Positions 7,162 through 14,711 of a DNA stretch of 64,000 nt are shown here, in pieces. The position numbers and the translations under genes were made by a program. The stretch is taken from contig ONMR01000001.1 of assembly GCA_900318995.1 (NCBI GenBank), positions 1 to 64,000 on the forward strand, written 5' to 3'. The notes beneath the pieces are model-generated. The model did no database searches, was not told where the DNA came from, and saw nothing but the letters and a program-made list of their open reading frames with translations. How positions within the stretch are numbered: the stretch's first letter is position 1; each line of letters starts with the position of its first letter. The stretch is from an uncultured Prevotellaceae bacterium (GTDB taxonomy: Bacteria > Bacteroidota > Bacteroidia > Bacteroidales > Bacteroidaceae).

Positions 7162-8754
7162 ATGAAAAAACTTTTGTTTTTGGCCGGCATCCTGACCTTG
7201 ATGGCCAGCTGCCAGTGCAATCAGGAGAAGCTCAGCCCTGTTTTGAGCATCGAAGGCGGACAGGTTCAGGGTGTAAGCGCTGACAACGTAAAGGGTGTTT
7301 ACGTATTCCGTGGCATACCTTATGCAGCAGCTCCTATCCGCGAGAACCGTTGGAAGGCTCCTCAGCCTGTTACTCCCTGGGAGGGCGTAAAACTCTGCAA
7401 CCGTTTTGACCATCCCAGCTATCAGCACATCCAGTACAAGGGTGGCTACTACACAGAGTGGGGTTATGGTGATGAGGCTCCCTTCAGTGAGGATTGCCTC
7501 TATCTGAACATCTGGACCAAGAAGCCGGGTGATGTAAACGCCAAGCTTCCGGTTGCCCTGTGGATACACGGCGGCGGTTACCGCGAGGGTTGGGGCTCAG
7601 AGCCTGAGTTCGATGCTCAGGAGTGGGCCGGTAAGGATGTAATCCTGGTTTCAATCAACTATCGTCTGGGTATTTTCGGTTTCATGACACACCCCGACCT
7701 CTCAGCTGAGAGCGAGCACGGAGTATCAGGTAACTACGGTATCCTGGATCAGATTGAGTCACTCAAGTGGATCAAGAAGAATATCGCCCAGTTTGGCGGT
7801 GATCCCGACAACGTAATGATATTCGGCCAGTCAGCAGGCGGCGGCAGCGTACGTACTCTCTGCGAGTCTCCTCTGGCACGCGGTCTGTTCCACAAGGCTA
7901 TCATCATGAGTGCCGGTGGTCTGACAGTTCCCAATCCCAATGCAGCAGGCGGCCGCGGTATGGGCGGCATGCGTGGCGGCATGGGTATGATGGGCGGATT
8001 CGGCGGTTTCGGTATGGGCGGTGGCAACAACACCGAGCGTATTGCCGCTTACAAGGCTCCTCAGGCTCCCGAAGGTCTGAACGCTCTGCAGCGCGCCGAG
8101 TTCAACACAAAGGTTATCATGGACTGGGCAGGTTACAATACCCTCCAGAAGATGCGTAACGCCGATACAGAGGTTATCTACTCAGTAGCAAGCATATACA
8201 GCAATGCTACAGGTAACCAGGGCAGCATTACCGGTATGCCGATGGTTGACGGTTATGTATCAAAGGAGAGCTTTGATGAGGCTGCTCTGGACGGTACTCT
8301 GGCCGATGTTCCTTATATGTGCGGTTATACCCTGAACGATATGGGCAATATGTCTGCAGGTGTTGCAGCATTCTGCCAGAACCGTGAGGAGATGACCAAA
8401 AACGGCAGCAAGGCATACGCTTATGAGTTTGCACGTCCTCTGCCCGATGACGGTTCACATCCTGAGGTAACACAGCGTCTGCGCGGTGCTTTCCACTCAT
8501 CAGACCTGTGGTTCGTATTCAAGTCACTGCAGCACTGCTGGCGTCCCTGGACCAAGGGTGACTGGGATCTGTCAGAGAAGATGCTTACCGCTTGGACCAA
8601 CTTTGCCAAGTACAGCGATCCTAACGGTCCTCAGGGCGGCGAGTGGAAACCCTGCACCAAGGAGAACCCCGGATTCATGGTATTCAAGCTGGATGAGAAC
8701 GACGTTGAGAACTCAGAGTTCGGCGAGTCAATCACCAAGCTTCCTTGGGAGTAA
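7162..8754 (+). CDS. Type-B carboxylesterase lipoprotein
   Basis: The 530-residue product is predicted to hydrolyse carboxylic esters at the cell envelope. The signal peptide ends in the lipobox LMASC (Cys 17). Family signs in order: SEDCLYLNIWTKK, the oxyanion WIHGGGY, and the nucleophile elbow FGQSAGGGS. An acidic residue in YTLNDMG and the likely catalytic His in RGAFHSSDLW follow. Unusually, residues about 261-290 form a Gly/Met-rich insert (GRGMGGMRGGMGMMGG...). Codon choice resembles tuf and mdh, suggesting high expression. It is monocistronic, with a promoter before and a terminator after it. Confidence 0.9.
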   Translation: MKKLLFLAGILTLMASCQCNQEKLSPVLSIEGGQVQGVSADNVKGVYVFRGIPYAAAPIRENRWKAPQPVTPWEGVKLCNRFDHPSYQHIQYKGGYYTEWGYGDEAPFSEDCLYLNIWTKKPGDVNAKLPVALWIHGGGYREGWGSEPEFDAQEWAGKDVILVSINYRLGIFGFMTHPDLSAESEHGVSGNYGILDQIESLKWIKKNIAQFGGDPDNVMIFGQSAGGGSVRTLCESPLARGLFHKAIIMSAGGLTVPNPNAAGGRGMGGMRGGMGMMGGFGGFGMGGGNNTERIAAYKAPQAPEGLNALQRAEFNTKVIMDWAGYNTLQKMRNADTEVIYSVASIYSNATGNQGSITGMPMVDGYVSKESFDEAALDGTLADVPYMCGYTLNDMGNMSAGVAAFCQNREEMTKNGSKAYAYEFARPLPDDGSHPEVTQRLRGAFHSSDLWFVFKSLQHCWRPWTKGDWDLSEKMLTAWTNFAKYSDPNGPQGGEWKPCTKENPGFMVFKLDENDVENSEFGESITKLPWE

Positions 8755-8775
8755 ACACCCGATGAAATCAAAAGA

Positions 8776-8808
8776 AATGCCGGCCATTTAGGTCGGCATT
8801 CCTTTTTT
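8776..8808. terminator. Bidirectional terminator between convergent genes
   Basis: A 10-bp stem (AATGCCGGCC / GGTCGGCATT, one G-T pair) with a 5-base loop is followed by CC and six T on the plus strand. The minus-strand side is followed by TTTCTTTTG. It serves the esterase gene and the pyrE-argH operon. Confidence 0.8.
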
Positions 8809-8822
8809 ATGCATATCGGTAT

Positions 8823-9341
8823 TCAGTTGGAAACCGTAAGCACTCCATTATTGAGTGTTACAGGATAGCGGTATAATGGTCTGGCCTTGCCGCTTACAGC
8901 AAAGCCGCTTGAGTTAAGGCTCCAGGACTTTTCACATTCGGGGCATGATGCAGTTCCCTCAAGGTTGAATTTAAGCCGTATGGAAGGGTTGTTGCACTCC
9001 GGACACCCCAGGTCATAAGCCCACACTGACATATCGTCATTGTTGAATGTAGGAGTACCTATGATAAGCCCTGCCAGTCCCATCAAAAAGGAACTGTTCT
9101 GGATGGCGCTGAGTTCCATATCGTATTTCCTGCCGTCAGAGTCAACCATATGGAGTTTGCCCTCGCTCTTTCTGACAGAAAGGAAACGCGCCGGGGTAGT
9201 GACCTGATTGAACGGAGACTGGAATATCTCATAACAGAAAAAAACCCTGTTCCTGGTAGAGAAGGTGGAGTAGCTCTCAGTTTTGCTGCAGGATACGGCT
9301 GCCAGCATAGCAAAGAGCGTTATTACAGACCTTTTCATCAT
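8823..9341 (-). CDS. Lipoprotein with Rieske-like fold and four-cysteine site
   Basis: The 172-residue product has a lipoprotein signal (LFAMLAAVSC, Cys 19). Near residue 113 comes GCPEC and near 133 SCPEC: two CxxC pairs 17 residues apart. After them W-SLNSSG and the segment SGKARPLYRYPVTLNNGVLTV match the end of a Rieske domain, where the sequence G-P-A-x-x-P-L-x-x-Y-x-V is usual. In a true Rieske protein each pair would be one Cys and one His. Here all four are Cys, so zinc or a rubredoxin-like iron site is more likely than a 2Fe-2S cluster. It is last in the pyrE-SRPBCC-argH operon (10-base gap). Its role is unknown. Confidence 0.65.
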   Translation of the reverse strand: MMKRSVITLFAMLAAVSCSKTESYSTFSTRNRVFFCYEIFQSPFNQVTTPARFLSVRKSEGKLHMVDSDGRKYDMELSAIQNSSFLMGLAGLIIGTPTFNNDDMSVWAYDLGCPECNNPSIRLKFNLEGTASCPECEKSWSLNSSGFAVSGKARPLYRYPVTLNNGVLTVSN

Positions 9342-9351
9342 AAGATACAGG

Positions 9352-10698
9352 TTATTTTGCGGTCAGTTTGCAGATGGCTTGGTCAATCTTTTGGAATGGG
9401 AATCCGGATGTGATCATCTCCATACGCGCGGATATCCTGTCATTGCAAAGGTTACCTATGCTTCCTTCGTGAGTATGGTGTATGTTATGGTCTGCCTTGA
9501 AAGTACCGTTCTCTATCTCGGCACCGACCTTGCGGTAGGCTTCACGGAAAGGCATTCCCTCACGGGCCAGACGGTTAACCTCCTCTACGCTGAAAATGGC
9601 ATCATATTTGGGATCGGACAGGATATCCTCACGGACCTTGATATGGTCAAGCATGTAAGCAGTCATGGTGATGATCTCCTCCAGCTCCTGGAATGCCGGA
9701 AGGAACACCTCCTTGACGAGCTGCATATCACGGAAGTATCCGCTGGGCAGGTTGTTGGTCATAAGTGTTATCTCCTGGGGAATGGCCTGCAGGCGGTTGC
9801 ATTTGGCGCGGGTCAGCTCAAATACATCCGGATTTTTCTTGTGAGGCATTATGCTGGAGCCTGTGGTACAGTCATCGGGCAGTTTTATGAACCCGAAATT
9901 CTGACTGTTGTACATGCAGGCGTCAAAGGCCAGACGGCTGATTGTAGCTGCAACCGATGCCAGTGCATATGCCACGTTGCGTTCCATCTTGCCGCGTGTC
10001 ATCTGTGCATAGACAACATTGTAGTTCATGGATTCAAAACCCAGAAGGTCTGTGGTCATCTGACGGTTCAGGGGAAAAGACGATCCGTAACCTGCGGCCG
10101 AACCCAGCGGATTGCGGTTGGCCTGGTCAAAGGCGGCGCGCAACAGAATCATATCATCGGTCAGGGCCTCGGCATATGCGCCGAACCACAGTCCGAACGA
10201 TGAAGGCATCGCTATCTGGAGATGGGTGTATCCCGGCAGCAGTACGCTTTTGTATTTTTCACTCTGTCTTATCAGGATATCAAACAGACTCTTGACTGCA
10301 TTTACTATACCGCGCAGACGGTCACGGGTAAACAGCTTGAGGTCCACCAGCACCTGGTCGTTACGTGAACGGCCGCTGTGTATTTTCTTGCCCATGTCGC
10401 CAAGTTGACGGGTGAGCATCAGTTCAACCTGTGAATGGACATCCTCAACTCCATCCTCTATTATGAATTCACCGCGCTCTATTACATCAAGCAGATCTTT
10501 CAGACCGGCAGAGAGAGCTTTCAGCTCATCCTTTTCCAACAGTCCGATGGATTCGAGCATGGTTATGTGGGCCAATGAACCCTGCACGTCATATTTGGCC
10601 AGCAGAAGGTCCATTTCACGGTCACGTCCTACAGTGTATTTCTGAATCAGTTCGTTGACGGGTTTGCCTTTGTCCCAGATCGGTTTCATGTGTCTCAA
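9352..10698 (-). CDS. argH: Argininosuccinate lyase
   Basis: The 448-residue cytoplasmic enzyme cleaves argininosuccinate to arginine and fumarate, the last step of arginine synthesis. The fumarase/aspartase superfamily signature GSSIMPHKKNPDVFELTRAK contains the mobile catalytic Ser loop. HSRGRSRNDQV-like sequence (IHSGRSRNDQVLVDLKL) and HLQIAMP are also typical of ArgH. Length is close to the usual 450-460. It lies 3 bases after the SRPBCC gene and shares the pyrE operon. Confidence 0.96.
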   Translation of the reverse strand: MRHMKPIWDKGKPVNELIQKYTVGRDREMDLLLAKYDVQGSLAHITMLESIGLLEKDELKALSAGLKDLLDVIERGEFIIEDGVEDVHSQVELMLTRQLGDMGKKIHSGRSRNDQVLVDLKLFTRDRLRGIVNAVKSLFDILIRQSEKYKSVLLPGYTHLQIAMPSSFGLWFGAYAEALTDDMILLRAAFDQANRNPLGSAAGYGSSFPLNRQMTTDLLGFESMNYNVVYAQMTRGKMERNVAYALASVAATISRLAFDACMYNSQNFGFIKLPDDCTTGSSIMPHKKNPDVFELTRAKCNRLQAIPQEITLMTNNLPSGYFRDMQLVKEVFLPAFQELEEIITMTAYMLDHIKVREDILSDPKYDAIFSVEEVNRLAREGMPFREAYRKVGAEIENGTFKADHNIHHTHEGSIGNLCNDRISARMEMITSGFPFQKIDQAICKLTAK

Positions 10699-10701
10699 TT
10701 C

Positions 10702-11127
10702 TTAATATGGTAATGCGGATAACATATCTGCCAGTTTCTCTATGGCCTCGGTAAGAGGTTTCTCTACCATTTTGGCCATGAAGATATTCAGGTCAGCATC
10801 GGCAGTGAGTTTTATTTTACAGCTGGAATCACCGGTGGAAACGATCTGAATCCATAAGGTGAGTTTAATGGGTGAGCGTAATGTTTCCATCTTGACACAT
10901 TTGTACGGTTCGCGTGCAACAACGCCAAACTCTATCTGACCGATGGGCGAAACGGTGGTGGTTACCTTATCCGGTGTACACTCCAGGTTTTCCAGGTTGA
11001 TACCCTGTCTCTGATCTTCAGGAATGCGGTCGGCAAGGTACTTGAGATTACTCAGGTCCGATACCTTGTTATAGACCGCCTCCTGCGTATACGGTATGTG
11101 CTTTATGCCGCTTTCTATCCTTTTCAT
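10702..11127 (-). CDS. SRPBCC (START-like) domain protein
   Basis: The 141-residue cytoplasmic protein has the layout of the polyketide cyclase/START superfamily: an N-terminal strand-helix (IPYTQEAVYNKVSDLSNLKYLAD), a run of beta strands and a long C-terminal helix (MVEKPLTEAIEKLADMLSALPY). Such proteins bind hydrophobic ligands in a deep pocket. The ligand here is unknown. It is tightly packed between pyrE (4-base gap) and argH (3-base gap), so it is co-expressed with nucleotide and arginine synthesis genes. Confidence 0.8.
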   Translation of the reverse strand: MKRIESGIKHIPYTQEAVYNKVSDLSNLKYLADRIPEDQRQGINLENLECTPDKVTTTVSPIGQIEFGVVAREPYKCVKMETLRSPIKLTLWIQIVSTGDSSCKIKLTADADLNIFMAKMVEKPLTEAIEKLADMLSALPY

Positions 11128-11131
11128 CGTG

Positions 11132-11764
11132 TTATTTGCCCCATTCTGACGGGTTCTGCCGCCACTCGTTAAGTGTCTGTAAATGTTCAGCCTTGATGTA
11201 ACCCGAAGTTACGGCTGTCTGAAGCATTGCCGGATAGTCTGTCAGAGTGGACAGCCTGACTCCCGCTTTTTGGAAAGCCTCCTCGGCAACCGGGAATCCG
11301 TAAGTAAAAGATGCAACCATTCCAACCACCTCACAGCCGGCGTTGCGTATGGCATCCACGGCTTTAAGGCTGCTCAACCCTGTAGAAACAAGATCCTCAA
11401 CTACCATCACCCGGCTGCCGGGCTCAAGATATCCTTCAATCAGGTTGGCAAGGCCGTGGTCCTTGGGTGAAGACCTGACATAGACAAAAGGTTTTCCCAT
11501 ACGGTCTGCAACGAGGGCCCCTTGTGCTATAGCACCTGTAGCAACGCCTGCAATCACGTCAAATTCAGGGAAATCACGGGTTATGACATTGCATAATGAA
11601 TCCCTGACCAATGTCCTGACCTCGGGGAAAGAGAGTGCCTTGCGGTTGTCACAGTAAAAAGGAGAGTGCCACCCTGATGCCCAAGTGAAAGGAGCATCGG
11701 GCTGAACTTTGACGGCTTCGATACGTAGCAGTTCGCGCGCTACCTGATACTTTATGTTGTCCAT
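11132..11764 (-). CDS. pyrE: Orotate phosphoribosyltransferase
   Basis: The 210-residue cytoplasmic enzyme transfers phosphoribose from PRPP to orotate, giving OMP in pyrimidine synthesis. The PRPP-binding motif VMVVEDLVSTGLSSLKAV is at about residues 117-134. The catalytic loop region SSPKDHGLANLIEG precedes it, and FTWASGWHSPFYCDNR marks the N-terminal part. It leads a four-gene minus-strand operon with an SRPBCC protein, argH and the Rieske-like lipoprotein. Confidence 0.96.
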   Translation of the reverse strand: MDNIKYQVARELLRIEAVKVQPDAPFTWASGWHSPFYCDNRKALSFPEVRTLVRDSLCNVITRDFPEFDVIAGVATGAIAQGALVADRMGKPFVYVRSSPKDHGLANLIEGYLEPGSRVMVVEDLVSTGLSSLKAVDAIRNAGCEVVGMVASFTYGFPVAEEAFQKAGVRLSTLTDYPAMLQTAVTSGYIKAEHLQTLNEWRQNPSEWGK

Positions 11765-11797
11765 ATTTTGACTTGTAAAAAATGATTTTCAATGGCG

Positions 11798-11805
11798 CGA
11801 AGTTA
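11798..11805 (-). promoter_or_regulatory. Possible -7 box of the pyrE operon
   Basis: TAACTTCG on the minus strand is one base off TAnnTTTG and lies about 34 bases before the pyrE start. No clear -33 box is seen. Confidence 0.3.
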
Positions 11806-11879
11806 CTAATTTATGCCGGATATGTCTAATCTTTAATATAAAACAACATTATTACACACGCCTCTACGGATTTTGTTGC

Positions 11880-11887
11880 TAAATTTG
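11880..11887 (+). promoter_or_regulatory. -7 box of the uppS-bamA cluster
   Basis: TAAATTTG matches the consensus exactly, 26 bases before the ATG at 11914. The -33 box is not recognisable at normal spacing. Confidence 0.45.
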
Positions 11888-11913
11888 CGAGGTTAAAATA
11901 ACACTGTTTGTTG

Positions 11914-13257
11914 ATGAGACGCCGATATAGTATAATTCTTTTGTTGCTGCTTTTCTGCTTCGTCTCCTGTCTGAAGGATGAAAAGATGGCCACATCGCCG
12001 CATGCCGCCATAACGTCGTTCACCATTGGGTATTATAGAGTCAAGGTACATGACATGACCTGGCAAGGGCATGATACCGTAGCCTACATCCGTGACAACG
12101 GCTCCAATTATCCTATGACGATAGACCAGATAAACAATCGTATATACAATGTTGATTCTCTGGCATACGGATCGGAAGTCGGCCGGGTCACCACTTCGGT
12201 TTACGGGACAGGAACGGTCGTCTATTACTATGCCGATGAGCCTGACCTGGTCTATGCGTGGAATTCTACGGATTCGATAGACTTTACCCGTGAACTCTAT
12301 TTCGGAGCGGTTTCGACTGATGAGTCTTACATCAGATACTATCAGGTAAACCTTAATGTTCACAAGGTATTTCCAGATTCCCTGATATGGCATGGACCGG
12401 AAACGGCGGGATTTCCCGCTCTTACAGGAATCAGTGCAGTGGTAAAGGGTGATTCCGTTTTCTGCTTCGGCATTGATACCACAGGTGCGGTTTCGTTTTC
12501 CGGCCGTCATATCTCAGAAGGAGGCTGGAACGGTTCAAACCACATCTCCGGTTTTCAGGCAGCCGATTGGCAGCATAGGGTAACCGTCAGTGGCGGCAGG
12601 TTTCATACGGTATCCGGTGGCACTCTGTACTGTTCGGACAACGGATTGGACTGGAGCTCCGAAAGGACCGGAGTCAGCGGCATTTTAACATCGGGTACTG
12701 ACAACGGCGTACTTTGGGCAATAAGTCAGGATGGAAATATCATAAGGACAGAAGATTTCTCAGAGTGGGAGCAGGTACAGTCTGTACCGCAGCATTTCCC
12801 GGATTCGGCTGCTTACATCTTTACCTATCCGCTTGCCACCAATGCGAATCTCTCCAGGTCTGTCATTGTGGGTTTGACAGGTACGCTCTATGTTTCAGTG
12901 TGGACAATGCTGACGGGAGATACGGTTTTGACAGAAGTCGACTTGCCTGCCAGAAAAGAGCTGTGCCTGCCGTCTGTCAGCGGATTGTCGGTATTCAGGT
13001 ATGATGGTGCCTTGTTCAGTGCAGGCCGTGGGTTGTCCGGGTTCCGTCAGTCAAATGATAACGGAGTAACCTGGTATTCATGTAAATCATATGCCGAGGA
13101 TTACGCATCCTGGAACCGTTATATGCAGTTGCCTGCAGGGCTTGACAAAAACGGACCTGAATTTGCCGCAGTTGCAGACAGGAACGGTTATATCTGGATA
13201 ATGACCGAAGACGGCCGTGTGTGGCATGGTGCTATAACCAGGCTTATCAAGCACTGA
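11914..13257 (+). CDS. DUF6242-type lipoprotein
   Basis: The 447-residue product starts at the ATG at 11914. Two in-frame TTG codons precede it but give no better signal. The signal peptide IILLLLLFCFVSC ends in a lipobox Cys. The N-terminal part with AITSFTIGYYRV, the strand-rich middle and the overall length fit DUF6242, a Bacteroidota family of unknown role. The C-terminal half has Asp-box-like turns (CSDNGLDWSS, RTEDFSEWEQ, QSNDNGVTWYS) as found in sialidase-like beta propellers. It is the first gene of the envelope cluster that ends with murI. Confidence 0.75.
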   Translation: MRRRYSIILLLLLFCFVSCLKDEKMATSPHAAITSFTIGYYRVKVHDMTWQGHDTVAYIRDNGSNYPMTIDQINNRIYNVDSLAYGSEVGRVTTSVYGTGTVVYYYADEPDLVYAWNSTDSIDFTRELYFGAVSTDESYIRYYQVNLNVHKVFPDSLIWHGPETAGFPALTGISAVVKGDSVFCFGIDTTGAVSFSGRHISEGGWNGSNHISGFQAADWQHRVTVSGGRFHTVSGGTLYCSDNGLDWSSERTGVSGILTSGTDNGVLWAISQDGNIIRTEDFSEWEQVQSVPQHFPDSAAYIFTYPLATNANLSRSVIVGLTGTLYVSVWTMLTGDTVLTEVDLPARKELCLPSVSGLSVFRYDGALFSAGRGLSGFRQSNDNGVTWYSCKSYAEDYASWNRYMQLPAGLDKNGPEFAAVADRNGYIWIMTEDGRVWHGAITRLIKH

Positions 13258-13264
13258 TTTGAAG

Positions 13265-13951
13265 ATGAGAAGCAATCTTGTGATAACGGTTATGATGATT
13301 TGCTGCTGCTTTACCGCTGCAGCTCAGGATGACGGCTATCTTATGGAGGTTGGTCTCGGCGGTGGCGGCAGCTTTTATATGGGAGATGTCAATTCCCGGT
13401 TATATAACAATACCAACGGAGTTATATCGGCTGTGGCCAGATACAATGTCAATCCCAGATTTGCCCTCAAGGCAAACCTGTCTTCGGCAGGCATTTCAGG
13501 CAGTTCCGAAAACGCTTACGGGGTTTTGCCGGGTGATGGACAGGTTTTCAGCCGAACGCTCTATGATTTCGGCATTCAGGTCGAGTGGGGGTTCTGCGGA
13601 TACGGAATGGAAGGTTGGAACGGTTGTCACAGGGTGGCGCCATACGGGCTTGTCGGTGTGGGAATGGCTTTTGCTCCAAAACCTGCCCGTAATGACTTTG
13701 CAGCCAATTTCCCTGTCGGACTTGGAGTCAGGTACAAGATGTCCGACAGAGTCAATGTCGGTCTGGAGTGGACTATGAGGTTTTCAACGTCTGACCGTCT
13801 TGACGTGACATCGGCTGGCGGAACAACGCTTGAGGATCCTTTCACGATAAAGGGGAAGGGAATAAAGAATAAAGACAGCTACAGTTTCACTATGCTGTAT
13901 GTTACATTTGACGTTTTCAAGCGTCCTTGTAACTGTAACGATGAAAGATAG
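13265..13951 (+). CDS. DUF6089 family outer-membrane-like protein
   Basis: The 228-residue product has a signal peptide ([18 protein letters not shown]) followed by the [19 protein letters not shown] pattern typical of DUF6089, predicted to be a small beta barrel. The start is the ATG at 13265, 7 bases after the previous stop; an upstream in-frame TTG is less likely. The C-terminus CNCNDER is cysteine- and charge-rich. DUF6089 genes commonly sit just before uppS and bamA in this phylum, as here. Function is unknown; a link to outer-membrane assembly is inferred from position. Confidence 0.78.
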   Translation: MRSNLVITVMMICCCFTAAAQDDGYLMEVGLGGGGSFYMGDVNSRLYNNTNGVISAVARYNVNPRFALKANLSSAGISGSSENAYGVLPGDGQVFSRTLYDFGIQVEWGFCGYGMEGWNGCHRVAPYGLVGVGMAFAPKPARNDFAANFPVGLGVRYKMSDRVNVGLEWTMRFSTSDRLDVTSAGGTTLEDPFTIKGKGIKNKDSYSFTMLYVTFDVFKRPCNCNDER

Positions 13952-13956
13952 AAGAC

Positions 13957-14706
13957 ATGACATATCAGGAACAGTTAGACAGTAAGCGCATACCGCAGCA
14001 TGTTGCCATCATAATGGATGGAAACGGCCGTTGGGCGGAACAACGCGGCAAGCAGCGTACAGAAGGTCATATCAAGGGCGTTGAAGTGGTCCGAAAGATC
14101 ATGGAGAACGCCGTTGAATTGGGAATAAAGTATCTTACGCTTTACACTTTTTCCACAGAGAACTGGAACAGGCCCGAACAGGAGGTAACGGCTCTTATGG
14201 GACTTTTGTTCAAGAATATTGAGGAAGATGTCTTTATCAGGAACCAGGTCCGTTTCCGCGTTATCGGTGATATTGAAAGACTGCCTGAAGAGATTCAGCT
14301 CAAACTGAAAGAGTGCATTGACCATACCAAGGACTTTGACCGTTCATGTATGGTCCTGGCTCTCAGTTATTCTTCCCGTTGGGAGATAACCCGCGCGGCC
14401 CGGATGCTGGCCGAAAAGGCGGTAAGAGGTGAGATTTCACCTTCAGAGATAGATGAGAAAGCTGTATCTGACAACATGACGACAAACTTCATGCCTGATC
14501 CCGATCTGCTTATACGTACAGGCGGCGAGATCAGGATGAGCAATTACCTGCTCTGGCAGTCAGCGTACACGGAACTCTATTTCTGTGACACTTTCTGGCC
14601 GGATTTCAATATGGAGGAACTTTGCAAGGCCATTTACGTTTATCAGCAGCGTGAACGCCGTTTTGGCAAGACCGGTGCTCAGGTGGCGGAGCAGAATCAG
14701 AAATAG
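13957..14706 (+). CDS. uppS: Isoprenyl (undecaprenyl) diphosphate synthase
   Basis: The 249-residue cis-prenyltransferase elongates farnesyl diphosphate with isopentenyl diphosphate to the C55 lipid carrier for peptidoglycan and O-antigen. [18 protein letters not shown] carries the catalytic Asp and the diphosphate-binding Arg. [14 protein letters not shown] and the late [18 protein letters not shown] segment complete the family signature. It lies 5 bases from both neighbours in an envelope-biogenesis operon. Confidence 0.97.
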   Translation: MTYQEQLDSKRIPQHVAIIMDGNGRWAEQRGKQRTEGHIKGVEVVRKIMENAVELGIKYLTLYTFSTENWNRPEQEVTALMGLLFKNIEEDVFIRNQVRFRVIGDIERLPEEIQLKLKECIDHTKDFDRSCMVLALSYSSRWEITRAARMLAEKAVRGEISPSEIDEKAVSDNMTTNFMPDPDLLIRTGGEIRMSNYLLWQSAYTELYFCDTFWPDFNMEELCKAIYVYQQRERRFGKTGAQVAEQNQK

Positions 14707-14711
14707 ACATA

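Noticed and set aside
9283..10203. A 306-codon open frame on the plus strand across argH
   Set aside because: It is antisense to a clearly conserved enzyme, has no recognisable family and no promoter; the codon pattern is that of argH read backwards.
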